A stretch of 64,000 bases of DNA from Trichodesmium erythraeum GBRTRLIN201 (GCA_018457135.1 JAGGDU010000164.1:1-64000), one strand, 5' to 3'. Shown: positions 21,039 to 33,665, counted from the stretch's first letter. Numbers and translations: made by a program. Notes: a model not told the origin generated them from the sequence alone.

Positions 21039-21191
21039 TCATCTTTTATCATAAATTACTAATCTTAATTTAGCTACATAATTTTTGACAATTTTATTAT
21101 TTATTTTATTCTCTTTTTTGGAATCTAGTAATTGTCTACTGAGACTAGATATTTGGTCAAATATTGGTGCTAAATTTACTAAATAATTCAT
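21039..21191 (-). CDS. Possible 50-residue small protein
   Basis: From the ATG at 21191 the frame encodes 50 residues, starting MNYLVNLAPIFDQISSLSRQ and ending in a Lys/Asn-rich helix. A GGGGA motif lies about eight bases upstream. I do not recognise it. It might equally be the N-terminal scrap of a decayed gene, since the surroundings are full of such pieces. Confidence 0.3.
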   Translation of the reverse strand: MNYLVNLAPIFDQISSLSRQLLDSKKENKINNKIVKNYVAKLRLVIYDKR

Positions 21192-21692
21192 GATAAATCC
21201 CCAACTTTTGTGATGTTATTAATGTTACTTATCCAAACATCTAATAATCAGTAATCAATACAAGGTGGAAGTAGTAAAAATTATCAGGTTTTTGAAACAA
21301 ATATTCAAAACTTTATTGATGTAAAAACACAAAATTGTGATGTAATTATTGATATGTTAACTGAAGAAAATTTAGATAATATTGAATATTATTAAATAAT
21401 ACTTTTTTTATGACTTATTAAAACCTTCAATATCTCAGTTAAAATTTAACTGATTACCTTGAGTTTATTTTTGTTTTTCCGCAGGTTTTAAAAAATCATA
21501 ATTCAGCTTAATATCTAGGCGTTTTGTGTATTATAAAATTTCTTGAATAGTTACTATTTAAATTTTACCCACAATTTTACTCATATATTTACTAAATTTA
21601 AAATCTTTGCTTTTAGTATATAAAAAAATTATCTCATGTTTTTTAAGAAAACCATGTCGCAGTCTACCTCCTAATTTCTAACACCAAATAAT

Positions 21693-22018
21693 TTAATTTT
21701 GAAAATTTCCACCTTGAGGACAAAAAACTACATCTAATACTAATCTTAAATAGTGACTCGCTGTGGGGTTGCAATGGAGATAAAAACTAACCATTCGTTT
21801 TAAAGCTAAATAAATTTATGCCGCTAGTAGAGTCATACTAATCAAATAAGCAAGTAAAATATCTTTGTCTAAAACTTTTATTAAACCTGGGATTAAATCA
21901 AGACTTTTAAAAGTCAATGTACATTTAAACTTACATTTGTAAATTTCCATAATTCCTGCTCAACCTTGATTAGCTAAATCATCCCAAATCAAAGTATCAA
22001 TGGTTGTGTTTGTGCTCT
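21693..22018 (-). pseudogene. Unrecognised decayed gene fragment
   Basis: One minus-strand frame reads through about 108 codons with two in-frame stops. The pieces are TTTIDTLIWDDLANQG, stop, then a stretch with LDLIPGLIKVLDKDILLAYL, stop, and then IYLALKRMVSFYLHCNPTAS continuing to VFCPQGGNFQN. The amino-acid composition is protein-like. The family is not recognised. Confidence 0.35.
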
Positions 22019-22645
22019 ATTATTATGAACAAAATTATTATAAATTTGATTATAGTTACCCTTATAATTAAAGGGAAGAACTATAAACATAAATCCACAG
22101 ATTCGTCTTTAATATATCTGCATAAAACCTCTAATTAATCACCGTCAAAAAGTTTATTTACCATCTTAAAAATTTGATAAAATTTTATTCTATTTAATTT
22201 AAAAGAAAGGTGATTCTGTAACATTTGAAGAATATCCTTACTCTTCTAGCAAATATTTAAATTTTCTTAGTAGTCACCCATATTGAACATATGCATGCTG
22301 AGTTGAACGAGAATCTAGAAATAATATAGGTGTTTCTTAAAAAAATATGTCTATTTGTCTTTTCATCCTCTACCTCCTTCATCAATATAAAAAAATATTT
22401 TCGTAAATTATATACTACTAATAATATAACCATAAATGTTATAATATAAGCTTAAATAATAATAATAATAATTTCATAAAATATTGCTACAGTAGTTTGA
22501 TATGCTAATGGTAATTTAGAAATTAATACTGTAACAACCTTTTTTGCATTTAGTATAACTAAAGTAACTTTGTCCAATATTCAAACACTTAAATTAAGAT
22601 ATATTGCCATAAAACATTTACCATAACCATAAAATCATATCTCAA

Positions 22646-22739
22646 GCTTCCCCTTTCAAGGGGATGAAAAAGAAAATTCAGGTTTTCAAGCTTCCGGCTT
22701 CAGCGGTCGGCACCGATAACTAATAACTGATAACTGAAA
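22646..22739 (+). repeat. Interspersed repeat upstream of mnmG
   Basis: The segment has a CCCCTTTCAAGGGG stem, CTTCCGGCTTCAGCGGTCGG and tandem GATAACT-type heptamers running up to the mnmG start. A related copy (CCTCCGGCTTCAGAAGTCAG and AAAACTGAAATG) lies upstream of fghA at about 28700-28769. Confidence 0.55.
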
Positions 22740-24652
22740 TGAACCAAACTTTTGACTTCCAAGATGAATACGACATCATCGTAGTAGGCGCAGGCCACTC
22801 TGGGTGTGAAGCTGCTCTCGCTACTGCACGCCTCGGTTGCCACACCCTACTACTAACTCTAAACCTTGACAAAATTGCTTGGCAACCATGTAACCCGGCT
22901 GTTGGGGGACCTGCAAAATCTCAACTTACCCATGAAGTGGATGCCTTGGGTGGAGAAATAGGTAAAATGGCAGACCGCACCTACCTGCAAAAACGTATTC
23001 TCAATTCTTCTCGCGGACCTGCCGTTTGGGCGTTACGAGCTCAAACCGACAAACGAGAATACGCTACCATTATGCGTAACATTGTCGAAAACCAAGAAAA
23101 CCTCAGAGTTCGCGAAAGTATGGTAACAGACTTAGTTTTGGGAGATAACGAGGAAATTATTGGAGTTGAAACCTACTTCGGCGTCGCCTTTAAATGTAAA
23201 GCTGTCATCCTGACCACAGGAACTTTCCTTGGTGGAGTTATCTGGGTAGGCAATAAGTCAATGCCTGCGGGCCGCGCCGGAGAATTTTCTGCTATTGGTC
23301 TGAGTGAAACCCTAAATAAACTTGGTTTTGAAACCGGACGACTAAAAACAGGTACTCCTGCCAGAGTTGACAAACGTTCTGTTGACTACACCGACCTGGA
23401 AGCTCAACCAGGAGATGAAAAAGTACGTTGGTTTACCTTCGACCCAGAAGTCTGGGTGGAAAGAGAACAGATGTGTTGCTACCTGACACGCACTACTCCA
23501 GAAACTCACAAGTTAATTCGCGATAATTTGCATTTGTCTCCTGTTTATGGTGGGTGGGTGGATGCGAAAGGTCCGCGCTATTGTCCGAGTATTGAAGATA
23601 AAATTGTCCGGTTTGCGGATAAACATAGTCATCAAATATTTATTGAGCCCGAAGGTCGTGATATTCCTGAACTTTATATTCAGGGGTTTTCTACTGGTTT
23701 GCCAGAGAAATTACAACTGCAAATGTTGCAGAGTTTACCTGGTTTAGAAAATTGTTTGATGTTACGACCTGCTTATGCGGTAGAATATGATTATTTACCT
23801 GCTACCCAATGTTATCCGACGTTGATGACTAAGAAAATTGAAGGGTTATTTTGTGCTGGTCAAATTAATGGTACGACTGGATATGAAGAAGCAGCAGCTC
23901 AAGGTCTTGTGGCGGGAATAAATGCAGTTAAATTTGTTAAGAATGAAGAGATGATTATTTTCCCACGGGAACAAAGTTATATTGGTACTTTAATTGACGA
24001 TCTATGTACAAAAGATTTGCGAGAACCCTATCGAATGTTAACTAGTCGTTCGGAATATCGTTTGATTTTACGGTCGGATAATGCTGACCAAAGATTAACT
24101 CCTTTGGGTAGAGAAATTGGTTTAATTGATGACCGTCGGTGGGAGTTATTTGAGAGTAAACAAGCTAATATTAATTCTGAAAAATCTAGGTTAAATTCAA
24201 CTCGAATTAAAGAACTAGATGAGGTTGCTATTAATATAGTCGCTGATACTCATACAAAAATTAAGGGTTCGATTACTTTAGCAGATCTGTTGCGTAGACC
24301 TGGTTTCCATTATGTAGATTTGGAAAAGTATAATCTGGGGAATTTAGATTTAAAATTAGTTGAAAAAGAGGGCGCAGAAATTGATATTAAATATTCCGGT
24401 TATTTGCAAAGACAACAGAATCAAATTGATCAAATTAGTCGTCAAAAAAATCGTAGGTTACCTACTAATTTAGATTATTTATCTATTTCTACTTTATCCC
24501 TAGAGGCACGGGAAAAATTATCGAAAGTTCAGCCTTTAACTATTGGTCAAGCATCTCGAATTGGTGGAGTAAATCCGGCGGATATTAATGCTTTATTAGT
24601 TTATTTAGAGGTGCAATATCGACAGTTTCAATTAACTTCTGCTAATGTTTAG
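22739..24652 (+). CDS. mnmG: tRNA uridine-5-carboxymethylaminomethyl modification enzyme MnmG (GidA)
   Basis: This 637-residue FAD-binding protein partners MnmE in forming (carboxymethyl)aminomethyl-uridine at wobble position 34 of certain tRNAs. Near the N-terminus is the dinucleotide-binding loop [19 protein letters not shown], then [13 protein letters not shown]. The family motifs [17 protein letters not shown]-like [23 protein letters not shown] and [19 protein letters not shown] follow. The C-terminal helical domain ends with [18 protein letters not shown]. The length is typical. Read-through from the repeat-rich upstream region is possible. No partner gene is adjacent. Confidence 0.96.
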   Translation: MNQTFDFQDEYDIIVVGAGHSGCEAALATARLGCHTLLLTLNLDKIAWQPCNPAVGGPAKSQLTHEVDALGGEIGKMADRTYLQKRILNSSRGPAVWALRAQTDKREYATIMRNIVENQENLRVRESMVTDLVLGDNEEIIGVETYFGVAFKCKAVILTTGTFLGGVIWVGNKSMPAGRAGEFSAIGLSETLNKLGFETGRLKTGTPARVDKRSVDYTDLEAQPGDEKVRWFTFDPEVWVEREQMCCYLTRTTPETHKLIRDNLHLSPVYGGWVDAKGPRYCPSIEDKIVRFADKHSHQIFIEPEGRDIPELYIQGFSTGLPEKLQLQMLQSLPGLENCLMLRPAYAVEYDYLPATQCYPTLMTKKIEGLFCAGQINGTTGYEEAAAQGLVAGINAVKFVKNEEMIIFPREQSYIGTLIDDLCTKDLREPYRMLTSRSEYRLILRSDNADQRLTPLGREIGLIDDRRWELFESKQANINSEKSRLNSTRIKELDEVAINIVADTHTKIKGSITLADLLRRPGFHYVDLEKYNLGNLDLKLVEKEGAEIDIKYSGYLQRQQNQIDQISRQKNRRLPTNLDYLSISTLSLEAREKLSKVQPLTIGQASRIGGVNPADINALLVYLEVQYRQFQLTSANV

Positions 24653-27118
<2,466 letters not shown>

Positions 27119-27501
27119 ATAAGCAAAGCAAGAAAGATTATTTTTGTAGATTTGGTTGAGGTAAAAAAAACCAAAATTATCAACTTAAAATTAAAAGTTA
27201 AATCTTAAAAGATAGAGTCTATGAAACTAATAGAGTTTTATAAATTTTACAATTTGCTTATTAGCTTAAGATTATAGCAGTTTTTATCCGCAGTGAGTTA
27301 ATTGCATTGGTTCGTTGGGAGGAAGTAGTTAGGGACATTATATGCAATATCCCTAGGTCATAGTCAGAATAGAAAAGAAGAAAAACAACTGTAACTGAGT
27401 AATTTGAGAAATGCTACAGCAGATTTCAGATGAGAGAGGTAGACAAAGTGCCCAGGTTACAAAAGTTTATACAGTTAAGTCAATAATTAACAATAATTTG
27501 A
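27119..27501. other. Intergenic region
   Basis: This gap lies between convergent genes. No gene or convincing terminator is seen. TGCATTGG and TATGCAATATCCC near 27300-27360 are loosely repeated. Confidence 0.3.
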
Positions 27502-28143
27502 TTAACATTCAAGAAAGGAATTATTTTTTCTATATGAACTATTTGGATTTAATAAGGGTGATTGTAAAACCTCAATCCAATCTATCAGTTGAAAATCTGT
27601 TTCTAAATCTGAATCATCTTTAAATGCAAGAGTTAAGAGTTGATTCACTGCCTCAGCAATAAAATGTTCAACTAACCAATGAGAAGTCCGTTCTAAATCC
27701 TTGTCAAACTCCAAATAAATTACACCTATTAGAGCTTCAAACATTTGAGCTAACATTTTATTTTTCTCACTTTTATGTTTCCATTTATAACTTTTTCCTA
27801 ATTGAGAAAATTGCCTCAATTTTAAATCTTTAGCAAATTCAGAAAGCATCTTTATACTAACAAGATCGCTTTCTATAATAATCAGGGTTGCCTTGCCTAA
27901 ACTAGAAAAATTTTTTGATAAATACTTACTAATCACTCGACTAAAAACTACATAGCCGAGGTTGGCCAAACCTTGATGTTCCAGAACCTGTTGTTTTTGT
28001 TGTGGCCTGATAATATTAGTCCTATCATAGATGTGATTTGGATGAGTTAGAGCAATCTCCAATAGTTCAGGATGTTTAAATTTGGATATCGGGATGCTCG
28101 ATTTTTTGAAAGCTTCAACATTTAAGCCCATAATATTATCCAA
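27502..28143 (-). CDS. RNase III-like protein lacking catalytic residues
   Basis: This 213-residue protein fits the RNase III endonuclease fold: HPELLEIALTHPNHI (22-36), a mid-region LEHQGLANLGYVVFSRVI (54-71), LVSIKMLSEFAKDLKL, and FEALIGVIYLEF (135-146), followed by a helix. In active RNase III the signature is E-x-L-E-F-L-G-D. Here the aligned stretch is GLANLGY, so the second Glu is replaced by Ala and the Asp by Tyr. The later D-x-x-E is Q-x-x-E, with E136 kept. No double-stranded-RNA-binding domain follows. It is probably a non-cleaving paralogue that may bind or dimerise on RNA; the role is unknown. The ATG at 28143 is one of two close Met codons. Confidence 0.65.
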   Translation of the reverse strand: MDNIMGLNVEAFKKSSIPISKFKHPELLEIALTHPNHIYDRTNIIRPQQKQQVLEHQGLANLGYVVFSRVISKYLSKNFSSLGKATLIIIESDLVSIKMLSEFAKDLKLRQFSQLGKSYKWKHKSEKNKMLAQMFEALIGVIYLEFDKDLERTSHWLVEHFIAEAVNQLLTLAFKDDSDLETDFQLIDWIEVLQSPLLNPNSSYRKNNSFLEC

Positions 28144-28347
28144 TTCTCCATATAAATTCTAATTTAATTGATTTTTACTACAATTGTCTACCAAATAATT
28201 ACGGAATAGCTAATAACTTAATAAGATTTATCTCAAAAAAATAGTAATTTACATAACCAAACTCCTACTTTTTTGATATACAGTTGGTTTGACATCTCTG
28301 ACAAATTCAAACTTTAATATATAGTTGATAAACAATCTATTAACTTC

Positions 28348-28584
28348 AAGCTATGTATTTCTCAGTAATTCTACTGTTTTTGATTATTAAATAAATTGTC
28401 ACCAAGAAAGAGAGCCCTCATAAAAAAAGCTATATACTTATCAGCAATTCTACTGTTTTTGATTATTAAATAAATTGTCACCAAGAAAGAGAGTCTTCAT
28501 GAAAAAAGCTATGCATTTCTCAGTAATTCTACTGTTTTTGATTATTGAATAAATTGTCACCAAGAAAGAGAGCTTTCATAAAAA
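28348..28584. repeat. Three tandem 79-bp repeats
   Basis: Units start at 28348, 28427 and 28506, each with AAGCTAT near the start, CAGTAATTCTACTG or CAGCAATTCTACTG, and ATTGTCACCAAGAAAGAGAG. They differ at only a few positions. The period is not a multiple of three and no long frame persists, so they are non-coding. They lie 190 bp before fghA. Confidence 0.9.
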
Positions 28585-28773
28585 TCAGCCTTAGTAAGAG
28601 GATATTTTTTAAAGTTACAGCCTTTGGTAAATAAAGCTTCGTGCTATCATACAAGCCTATTTTTACCTGTATTTCCCTTATGCGCTTTCTCTTATTCAAG
28701 GAAATAAAAAAAATCATGTTTCAAACCTCCGGCTTCAGAAGTCAGCATTAATAATAGAAAACTGAAATGACTT
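28585..28773. repeat. Leader region of fghA with interspersed repeat
   Basis: It contains TTCAAGGAAATAAAAAAAA and CCTCCGGCTTCAGAAGTCAG, a diverged copy of the block before mnmG. It may carry the fghA promoter; none was identified. Confidence 0.4.
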
Positions 28774-29622
28774 ATGTCTACAAAAATTAAATTGGTTAAA
28801 AAACATCAATGCTTTGGTGGTACAGTAAGCTATTATTTCCACTCATCTTCCACCTGTAATACTGAAATGCGTTTCTCAATTTACCAACCATCGCTAGCAA
28901 AATCACAACCTCTTCCTATTCTGTATTTTCTCTCAGGTTTAACCTGTACTGAAGAGAACTTTATGGCTAAAGCAGGAGCGCAACAATTTGCTAATAAATA
29001 TGGGTTAATTTTAGTTGTACCAGATACAAGCCCACGAAATACTGGTACTTTTGGAGAGGATGATGATTGGGATTTAGGTACAGGTGCAGGATTCTATATT
29101 AACGCTACTGTAGAACCTTGGAAAAAGCACTATCAAATGTATAGTTATGTCGTCGAAGAACTACCAGAAATTATTGCCAAAAATTTTCCTGTACAACCAG
29201 ATAAGCAAAGTATTTTCGGTCACTCTATGGGAGGTCATGGAGCACTAATTTGTGCTTTGAAAAATCCTGAAAAATATCAATCTGTTTCCGCCTTTGCTCC
29301 AATTGCAGCACCTATGCGTTGTTATTGGGGAAAGAAAGCTTTTAGGAATTATTTAGGTACAAACACAAAAAATTGGCGTGATTATGATGCTAGTGAATTA
29401 GTTTTAACTTATAAGTATAATCGTCCAATTTTAATTGATGTAGGAACTGTAGATCCTTTTTTAGCTCAAAAGCAATTACTCCCAGAAGTGTTTGAAAGTG
29501 CTTGTCAAAAAGTTGGTTTACCACTAACTTTAAGAATGCTAAAAAATTATGATCATAGCTATTATTTCATTACATCTTTTATTGAAGATCATATTCGTTA
29601 TCATTCTGAATTTTTAAACTGA
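28774..29622 (+). CDS. fghA: S-formylglutathione hydrolase
   Basis: This 282-residue alpha/beta-hydrolase of the esterase D family hydrolyses S-formylglutathione to formate and glutathione, completing formaldehyde oxidation begun by frmA. It has PILYFLSGLTCTEENF with the oxyanion-hole region, KAGAQQFANKYGL, TSPRNTG, the nucleophile elbow FGHSMGGHGAL (Ser near 149), DVGTVDPFL with the acidic residue, and NYDHSYYFI with the catalytic His. The length is normal. The fghA and frmA genes share a strand but are far apart, so cotranscription is uncertain. Confidence 0.95.
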   Translation: MSTKIKLVKKHQCFGGTVSYYFHSSSTCNTEMRFSIYQPSLAKSQPLPILYFLSGLTCTEENFMAKAGAQQFANKYGLILVVPDTSPRNTGTFGEDDDWDLGTGAGFYINATVEPWKKHYQMYSYVVEELPEIIAKNFPVQPDKQSIFGHSMGGHGALICALKNPEKYQSVSAFAPIAAPMRCYWGKKAFRNYLGTNTKNWRDYDASELVLTYKYNRPILIDVGTVDPFLAQKQLLPEVFESACQKVGLPLTLRMLKNYDHSYYFITSFIEDHIRYHSEFLN

Positions 29623-30190
29623 ATCAAAACTATAAGCACTTAAACACTCATTGCAGGCCTCGGCTAATTTGATGTGAGAGATATAGTATAAGTAATTCGG
29701 CTTGGAAAAATGTGTAGTTAATTTTATCCACCTGCTTAATAGCAAAAGTAAAAAAAACAGACTTTTTTTTTAAGATGATGATATTCCAGTATGACTACCC
29801 ACCGTTACAAGAAAATCAGTTTATTACCCTTATTATTTATTGTTTGTCAAATCAGGAAATTTAGTCGATAAACTTGGTTTATGGGTAACTCCTCAATATA
29901 TGTAGCACTTTTGAGATTGATGAACTACGTTGTATCAATAAAACTTTGTAGGAAACCCCTACTGTGAACCACTGTCAAATCAAATAGTAGATTTCACTTA
30001 TACTCAATGGTTTATTAATGTTTTACACATTGTTTGAGACTAACTCCCAGCAAATAATTTTAACCTTCTAACTTACCCTACTCAACTTAAATAGGAAAAA
30101 TTGAGTTTCAAGCCTGGCCAATAATCCAGGGAAAATCCATGTTTAAATAAAATTTGGTTTCGCAACCAGCCTTCTCTGATAAATACTGTA
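29623..30190. other. Intergenic region
   Basis: No intact gene is seen. Minus-strand DNA around 30100-30210 gives a protein-like but unrecognised reading (HGYFQGTSFSTVFIREGW, then NQILFKHGFSLDYWPGLK). Plus-strand 29790-29910 has a short open stretch without a start. Confidence 0.3.
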
Positions 30191-30204
30191 GAAAAAGAGG
30201 TTCC

Positions 30205-30485
30205 TTGAAAATATCCGTGGGCCCTTAAGTCTAACTTGGGAAGCTTTCAGGTTTTAGAGCAGTTTGTGCCCTAAAGGCAAATTAAAGACCCACAAGAATT
30301 TTTGGTAAGTCGCCCTCGGGAATTCCGAGGCTCTAAATGAAGGCAGAGACCCGCTTAATACATCCCCAGCAATAGGGGTGAGTGCAGGGTTTTGAGACTT
30401 TAACCCGCATCAGAGGGACGCCTGGGTTGTTTCTCTGTACCTAACAGTCAGGAATAATATCAAACCTAAGGCCTTTAGGGTATGG
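30205..30485. ncRNA. Candidate structured RNA / GC-rich stem-loop island
   Basis: A block clearly richer in G+C than its surroundings contains several nested complementary segments. GTGGG near 30210 pairs with CCCAC near 30290. GCC-CTAAA-GGC is a local hairpin. CCTCGG-GAATT-CCGAGG forms a perfect 6-bp stem near 30315. CAGAGA near 30345 pairs with TCTCTG near 30436, and this stem encloses CCCC-AGCAATA-GGGG and GGGTT-N10-AACCC. That is the layout of a multibranched RNA. I matched it to no family by eye: not RNase P, SRP, tmRNA, 6S, a cobalamin riboswitch, or group I or II introns. It could be the RNA part or end of a vanished transposon. The strand is undecided. Confidence 0.45.
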
Positions 30486-30621
30486 CAATAATCATCTCAT
30501 CCTGCTCAAATTACAGTATATTTTCGATTCAGTGAGGTACACCTGTAGGCGGTTAGAAACCAAATAAACAAAGATTTTTAATAAAAACCCTGATAATTAA
30601 TCTGCTGAGAGTTGACTGTAA
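30486..30621. other. Spacer downstream of cysH
   Basis: A CTAAGGCCTTTAG near-palindrome is at about 30468-30480. There is no convincing T-rich terminator for cysH on the minus strand. Confidence 0.3.
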
Positions 30622-31425
30622 TTACAATAAACTAGAATCAAGACTTTGAGCCTCTTCTTGTGTTTGAGGCAAATGTAGCCCACACTCCTGCTTAAGACCA
30701 TAAAAGCGAGTATCCCGTTCATCTTGATCATCAGTAGTAAGAGGCCGACTAGAATGCCAATCTCCTACAGTAGTGTATCCCAAATCAAAAAATGGATGAT
30801 ATGGTAAATTATGAGCAGTTAAATATTGATAAATATCCCGTGCATTCCAATTGAGTATTGGTAAAATTTTATATATATTCGACTGTTTACTAATGCGATC
30901 TAAACTTTGGCGGTGCTTGGTTTGTTCTCCCCTTAACCCAGCTAACCAAGCAGTGGCCTTCAGCTCTCTCAATGCTCGTTGCATGGGTTCTACTTTGCGA
31001 ATTTGGTCATAGCGGTTAAGAGCCTCAAGATCTTTTTCTGCCCAAAGTCTGCCATATAAAGCTTCCATCCGACCTGGACTAATATGTGACTGATAAACTT
31101 TCACATTAAGTTTCAGTCGTTCTATCAACTCTTCAGCAAATTTATAGGTTTCGGCTGGTAAATATCCTGTATCAATCCAGATAACAGGAATATTAGGTAT
31201 AACACTTGTAACTAGGTGTAACATAACAGCAGCCTGAATACCAAAACTGGTACTCATAACCAGACCTTCCTTAAAAATTTTTAACCCCCACTGTACTAAA
31301 GTGTGAGGATCTGCTTGACTAAGTTCCTGATTAACAACCCCAAGATCTAGTTCTGGTAAATACCTGTAATCTTGATAATTGTATTGTCCATTTTTATTGA
31401 GTCTGATTAAACTCTGTTGTAGCAT
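30622..31425 (-). CDS. cysH: Phosphoadenylyl-sulfate (PAPS) reductase
   Basis: This 267-residue assimilatory enzyme reduces PAPS to sulfite with thioredoxin or glutaredoxin. [17 protein letters not shown] is the PP-loop-like nucleotide-binding site. [17 protein letters not shown] and [15 protein letters not shown] follow, then the C-terminal catalytic ECGLH motif (Cys near 248). The CC...CC pairs that bind the Fe-S cluster in APS reductases are absent, which points to PAPS as substrate. The ATG at 31425 is preferred over an in-frame TTG at 31437. It is encoded alone on the minus strand, downstream of the NFACT gene's terminator. Confidence 0.93.
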   Translation of the reverse strand: MLQQSLIRLNKNGQYNYQDYRYLPELDLGVVNQELSQADPHTLVQWGLKIFKEGLVMSTSFGIQAAVMLHLVTSVIPNIPVIWIDTGYLPAETYKFAEELIERLKLNVKVYQSHISPGRMEALYGRLWAEKDLEALNRYDQIRKVEPMQRALRELKATAWLAGLRGEQTKHRQSLDRISKQSNIYKILPILNWNARDIYQYLTAHNLPYHPFFDLGYTTVGDWHSSRPLTTDDQDERDTRFYGLKQECGLHLPQTQEEAQSLDSSLL

Positions 31426-31913
31426 AGTTATTACCAATAAAAAAACTGGGTATATTGGGTTAAAAGGATTATCATTGATCCTATTTTATTAATACCCTTC
31501 AATAAGAGACTATTTATACCGTTTTTTATCTATGGATTACCTTGTCTGACAAAGACTAAGCACAAATCTAATTAAAACCCATACTTTGTGTTTAAGTTCT
31601 GAGTTTAGCCCACTGTTTTGGAAATAAACGTTATTTTGGTCATAATACGTCGGGATAGGGGGCTAGTTCGGGCCTCTCTTCTTTGGTATGAAATAGGTAA
31701 AGAAAGCTTTTTTGTGATATTATCGATATAATAAAAAAACCAGCTTGAGAAAACTGGCTTAAATTTTATTATATCTTCCGTTGTTGTTTCTGTGAGATTA
31801 ACCTATAGCTATAGCTACGCATTCCCAAGTCTGCAGCTTTTACTTTAGGGGTTTTAATTATCTCACTTACATCATATTAACAAACTATTGATCAATTTTT
31901 TATAAAAAAAAAT
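31426..31913. other. Spacer upstream of cysH
   Basis: It holds the terminator of the NFACT gene and presumably the cysH promoter. No gene is seen. Confidence 0.4.
31733..31762 (-). terminator. Rho-independent terminator of the NFACT gene
   Basis: On the minus strand AAGCCAG, then a ten-base loop, then CTGGTT is followed directly by a run of T residues. The hairpin lies about 150 bases after the NFACT stop codon and before cysH. Confidence 0.65.
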
Positions 31914-33665
31914 TTAATTAAAGGGTGTAGTTGACTTTTGATTGATGTGGACTGCTGCACTTTGTGGTTTACCCCACAAAACCTGCTCTTGATTATAAAT
32001 GACCATACCAGGTTTTGCTCCCTTTGGTTTATATACAAACTTAGGTTTGGTGTAAATAACTGGAACTACTTCACTTTGACGCCCACGACTATAGAAGGCA
32101 CTCATATCTGCAACAAACTGGAGGTCAACTTCGTCTGGTATAGTACCTGCATCCAGTCGCAACAGGAGGTGACTCCCTGGTATCTCCTGAGTATGGAACC
32201 ATAGATCATAATCTCCTGCTACCCGAAAAGTCAAGAGATCATTTTGACGGTTATTACGACCTACTAATAATTCTAGTCCACTAGGAGTTTGGTAACGATA
32301 AAATTCTGTATCTTTTCTATTATTTTGCTGATGATGTTCTGGGGCATTAAGTATCCCTTGTTGGATCAACTCTTCCCGAATTTCCTCCAAAGTCTGTAAA
32401 TCTTCTGGACTGCGATAATTATTTAACTGAGATAAAAAAGCTTCTACTTGTTCCAAATAGTGAATTTCATTTTGAACTTCTGCTAAAAGTGGCTTAACTA
32501 TGGTATGTGCCCTTTTCAATTTTTGGTACTTCTTATAAATGCTTTGAGCGTTCTGCACTGCATTTTTTTCTGGGTCTAACTTGATAAATATAATTTCTCC
32601 TGTTTCAAAGTCTGGAAGGGAAATATTTTTCATCCCTGGCTGCCATTCCTGAAGATTGGCCATAAGTAAATCAGCTTGCGATCGCAACAACTCTGCCCCA
32701 TCGGACTGCTCTAAACGTTGAGTGAAAGTCTGGGCCTTTAGCTGTAACTTAGCTGTAATACTATTAACTTTTTGACTAATTTGATGATGTAGTTGAGTAA
32801 ACTCTTGCTGGTTAAGCTGTTGAGTATAATAGTGATTCAATAATTCACCAACACTATCAACACATTCAATAGCTTTCCAGCCCGTTACTGTGTAACCTGT
32901 AGATGTCCAACCAGGATTAAAGATTAACTTATCAAGAGCTTGTAACCATTTTTGCCAAAGTTGAAATAATTTCTCCCAGTCTGAGTTATTAAGACTATTT
33001 GTCAGTTGTTGTGGGTCTAGACCGGCAGTTTTAATCATTGGTTCTACCAATGCCTTACTCAAACCACGATAATTTTTAATGACATTTCGGGATAATGAGC
33101 CAGGAACTAAGCTAATTCGTTCTTGCCAGTGCTGTTGAGTTTCTGACACTCTAGGAATAGAGTTAGTCAAAGATGGTGGCAGTTCATAAGGTTGACCAGT
33201 TTGAATTTGACGGACGCTAGACTGTTGAATATTAATTTGACGAGCACAGGTAATAACTAAATTATCTACAGTAGTTAGAATAACATTACTATATTTAGTC
33301 ATAACTTCTACATAAAGATGCCAAAGAGGTTTTTCTCCAGGGCGTTTCGCAAATTGAAAATCCAACACCCTCTCCCATGGTGAAACTTCAGCAATGGCTA
33401 TTAAAGCTAAACCATTTAACTGATGTTTTAGTTGTTGGCTAAAGGTAAATGTATCAGGGATGCGAGGAGGAGGATCGCCGATACAGATGCGAGCTGCTTG
33501 AGGATGCCAGGAAATATCTAACCAACCTCTTTTTTTGAGAGTTCGCAGGGCAAGAGAAATGGTAAAGCGATCGCGCTGTATAACATGTTCTAACCTGGCC
33601 GGTAACCATTGAGACCGGAGTTGAGAACAAGAAGCTATAAGAGTGGTATAATCAACAGGTTGCAC
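31914..33665 (-). CDS. NFACT family protein (RqcH/FbpA-like)
   Basis: This 583-residue protein has the NFACT-N domain (MQPVDYTTLIASCSQLRSQ, then GKRPGEKPLW-like KRPGEKPLWHLYVEVM), a helical coiled-coil middle (about 280-420, ending in LEQVEAFLSQLNNYRSPED), and an NFACT-R domain with GLELLVGRNNRQNDLLTF and DLWFHTQEIPGSHLLLR. In bacteria RqcH binds obstructed 50S subunits and recruits tRNA-Ala for alanine tailing. Earlier annotations call such proteins fibronectin-binding. The C-terminal KPKGAKPGMVIY is also characteristic. It is divergent from the DUF370-gmk operon. A terminator follows. Confidence 0.9.
   Translation of the reverse strand: MQPVDYTTLIASCSQLRSQWLPARLEHVIQRDRFTISLALRTLKKRGWLDISWHPQAARICIGDPPPRIPDTFTFSQQLKHQLNGLALIAIAEVSPWERVLDFQFAKRPGEKPLWHLYVEVMTKYSNVILTTVDNLVITCARQINIQQSSVRQIQTGQPYELPPSLTNSIPRVSETQQHWQERISLVPGSLSRNVIKNYRGLSKALVEPMIKTAGLDPQQLTNSLNNSDWEKLFQLWQKWLQALDKLIFNPGWTSTGYTVTGWKAIECVDSVGELLNHYYTQQLNQQEFTQLHHQISQKVNSITAKLQLKAQTFTQRLEQSDGAELLRSQADLLMANLQEWQPGMKNISLPDFETGEIIFIKLDPEKNAVQNAQSIYKKYQKLKRAHTIVKPLLAEVQNEIHYLEQVEAFLSQLNNYRSPEDLQTLEEIREELIQQGILNAPEHHQQNNRKDTEFYRYQTPSGLELLVGRNNRQNDLLTFRVAGDYDLWFHTQEIPGSHLLLRLDAGTIPDEVDLQFVADMSAFYSRGRQSEVVPVIYTKPKFVYKPKGAKPGMVIYNQEQVLWGKPQSAAVHINQKSTTPFN

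Larger units (their letters stand above)
20309..22738. other. 2.4-kb spacer between glnB and mnmG
   Basis: This spacer is very AT-rich. It holds an inverted-repeat element (20390-20492), a possible 50-codon minus-strand gene (21039-21191), a plus-strand open tail near 21258-21397 (KNYQVFETNIQNFIDVKTQN), a minus-strand pseudogene fragment (21693-22018) and the repeat upstream of mnmG. No RNA gene was recognised. Confidence 0.5.

Noticed and set aside
27411-27623. 70-codon plus-strand ORF
   Set aside because: It overlaps the end of the RNase III-like gene and has no start signal or protein-like pattern.
28348-28584. CRISPR array
   Set aside because: The repeats are directly adjacent 79-bp units with no spacers between them.
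30205-30485. RNase P RNA, tmRNA, SRP RNA, or group I/II intron
   Set aside because: None of the invariant core sequences of these RNAs could be found on either strand.
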